Assembly: GCA_905236085.1 (NCBI GenBank)
Contig: CAJOOD010000055.1
Span: 1-5,206 of the forward strand
Source: an uncultured Bacilli bacterium
GTDB taxonomy: Bacteria; Bacillota_I; Bacilli_A; RFN20; CAG-826
DNA: 5,206 nucleotides
Direction: 5' to 3'
A program made the translations under genes and the position numbers. Under the pieces are notes generated by a model. That model did not search any database, had not been told where the DNA came from, and saw only the letters and a program-made list of their open reading frames with translations. Shown here one piece after another: positions 4,297 through 5,206 of this stretch. Every line of letters starts with the position of its first letter. Position 1 is the stretch's first letter.

Positions 4297-5206
4297 ATTT
4301 AGAGGCTTGTCCTTTTAATGTTAATTTGATTTTTTCTGGTTTTATATTAATCGCGACGATATCGTGTTCATTCCAAGAATAGATAGATTCAGCGACGAAG
4401 TCTTCCTCTTCTTTGGTTCTTACTAATAATTGATAGTGATCGCCTTTATAAACGATATCAACGATTTCACCGACGTTTTCATCTTTTTCTTCATCGTGGT
4501 CGACGATTTCTATATCGCCTAAATCCACTTCAGCGATGACATCAGCGTCGTTCATATCATATTTCTTGCCATCTTTACCGACTAAATATCCATCTTCATC
4601 CAAAATTGAATCTGGGATTAATTGAGTGATATCGCAATCAAAGATACAATCAGAGATAACTAATTGATTGTTCTTATTAATCCAAGCTTCATTATAACTA
4701 TTGGAAGTTAATTCCTTATTCATGATGTGAATAGCATCTGGTTCGATATCAACGATAACAGTGTCATCAACTTGGAATTCTTTTGTACTTTGAGCGACAA
4801 TTTCATTCTTACCAGCAAGGATAGTATATTCATAATGAATACCTTTAAAGATTTTGGTAGAAATAACGCCGTGCAATTTATCTTTATCTTTTTTGGAAGC
4901 GGATTTCTCATCAATTTTGGTTATATTGACATCTTCTGGTCTAACGACGACATCAACTTTCTCATTGATTGGGAAATCATCGACACATTTAAATGATGTG
5001 CCTAAGAATTTAACAACCTTTTTGCCCATCATAGTCGCATTATAGATATTAGATTCACCGATAAAGTTCGCTACAAAGGCGTTCTTTGGTTCGTTATAGA
5101 TATCTGTTGGGGTACCAACTTGCTGAATTTCCCCTTTTTTCATAACGACAATAGTATCAGACATCGTTAAGGCTTCTTCTTGATCGTGAGTAACATAAAT
5201 AAAGGT
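4283..5206 (-). CDS. potA: Polyamine ABC transporter ATPase PotA, N-terminus outside window
   Basis: The cytoplasmic ATPase that powers polyamine import. Only the last 307 residues are in the window; the reading frame is open to the edge and begins TFIYVTHDQEEAL, which contains the H-loop (switch) histidine, at visible residue 7. Walker A, the Q-loop, the LSGGQ signature and Walker B lie beyond the edge. VGTPTDIYNEPKNAF (30-44) is the usual end of the nucleotide-binding domain in this family. The regulatory part is longer than normal: a TOBE module of about 54-162 with the typical VVRPEDV (87-93), an acidic linker, and a second TOBE-like module of about 175-297. With roughly 200 residues missing, the full protein would be about 500 aa, against some 350-380 for ordinary PotA. 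The apparent ATG at 5164 is an internal Met, not the true start. Confidence 0.94.
   Translation of the reverse strand, partial: TFIYVTHDQEEALTMSDTIVVMKKGEIQQVGTPTDIYNEPKNAFVANFIGESNIYNATMMGKKVVKFLGTSFKCVDDFPINEKVDVVVRPEDVNITKIDEKSASKKDKDKLHGVISTKIFKGIHYEYTILAGKNEIVAQSTKEFQVDDTVIVDIEPDAIHIMNKELTSNSYNEAWINKNNQLVISDCIFDCDITQLIPDSILDEDGYLVGKDGKKYDMNDADVIAEVDLGDIEIVDHDEEKDENVGEIVDIVYKGDHYQLLVRTKEEEDFVAESIYSWNEHDIVAINIKPEKIKLTLKGQASKYEIQ
4310..4316 (-). promoter_or_regulatory. Probable ribosome binding site of potB, long spacing
   Basis: AAAAGGA within the end of potA precedes the potB ATG (4294-4296) by about 13 nt. It is weaker and further away than the potC and potD sites, so coupling to potA translation through the 14-nt gene overlap is likely to matter here. 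Confidence 0.6.
4316..4684 (-). repeat. Second, diverged TOBE-like module in potA
   Basis: Visible PotA residues of about 175-297 resemble residues of about 54-162. The clearest match is GVISTKIFKGIHYEYTIL (113-130) against GEIVDIVYKGDHYQLLV (246-262), both followed at equal distance by an acidic strand ending VDIEPDAIHI or INIKPEKIKL. Upstream, VDVVVRPEDVNITKID matches ADVIAEVDLGDIEIVD, where the RPE signature is lost. The match is by eye, and clear only for the second half of the module. Confidence 0.7.

Noticed and set aside
4727..5045. Two overlapping plus-strand open frames (4727-4996 and 4854-5045)
   Set aside because: Both are antisense to potA, whose frame has strong family motifs. 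Their translations are Phe/Ile-rich shadows with no recognisable domain.
726..5206. Use of the mycoplasma code (TGA = Trp)
   Set aside because: All 21 Trp codons in the four pot genes are TGG and no in-frame TGA occurs, which would be very unlikely in an AT-rich genome using TGA for Trp.
726..5206. Assignment as an iron, phosphonate or other solute ABC importer
   Set aside because: The PotD ligand motifs (NWEDY, IWFDGW), the PotC SLDDFVITAF stretch and the potABCD gene order all point to polyamines. Exact preference between spermidine and putrescine cannot be read from the sequence.

Overview
This AT-rich window looks like a chromosomal segment from a low-GC Gram-positive bacterium of the Bacilli/Mollicutes-related kind. 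Three things point there: canonical AAAGGAG-type ribosome binding sites, every complete tRNA gene encoding its own CCA end, and the tRNA order Arg-Pro-Ala-Met-Ile2-Ser, a block shared by Bacillus and mollicute tRNA operons. The standard genetic code is used: all 21 visible Trp codons are TGG, no in-frame TGA interrupts the four long genes, and all four end in TAA. The species cannot be named from this sequence alone.

Everything is encoded on the minus strand, so transcription runs from high to low coordinates. From 5206 down to 726 lies a polyamine (spermidine/putrescine) ABC importer operon in the order potA (5' end outside the window), potB, potC, potD. The junctions are tight (14-nt overlap, TAATG overlap, 2-nt gap), which suggests one translationally coupled message. 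PotA is the ATPase, PotB and PotC form the membrane channel, and PotD captures polyamine outside the cell. From 657 down to 1 lie seven tRNA genes: Cys alone behind its own promoter, then after an 82-nt gap with a second promoter the compact series Arg, Pro, Ala, Met, Ile2 and Ser, the last cut off by the window start. No intrinsic terminator is visible between potD and tRNA-Cys. No gene-free stretch exceeds 300 bases.

The importer is recognisable but elaborated at both ends. PotD is 631 aa, against about 350 for the usual protein. It has no lipoprotein cysteine, carries a C-terminal membrane anchor, and contains a roughly 128-residue insertion packed with Asp, Glu and Tyr and built from a loosely repeated beta-hairpin-like motif. 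PotA carries a second, diverged copy of its C-terminal TOBE module. These two features, a palindrome inside the tRNA-Arg promoter, and a tRNA-Met with an abnormal T-arm are the points most worth a second look.
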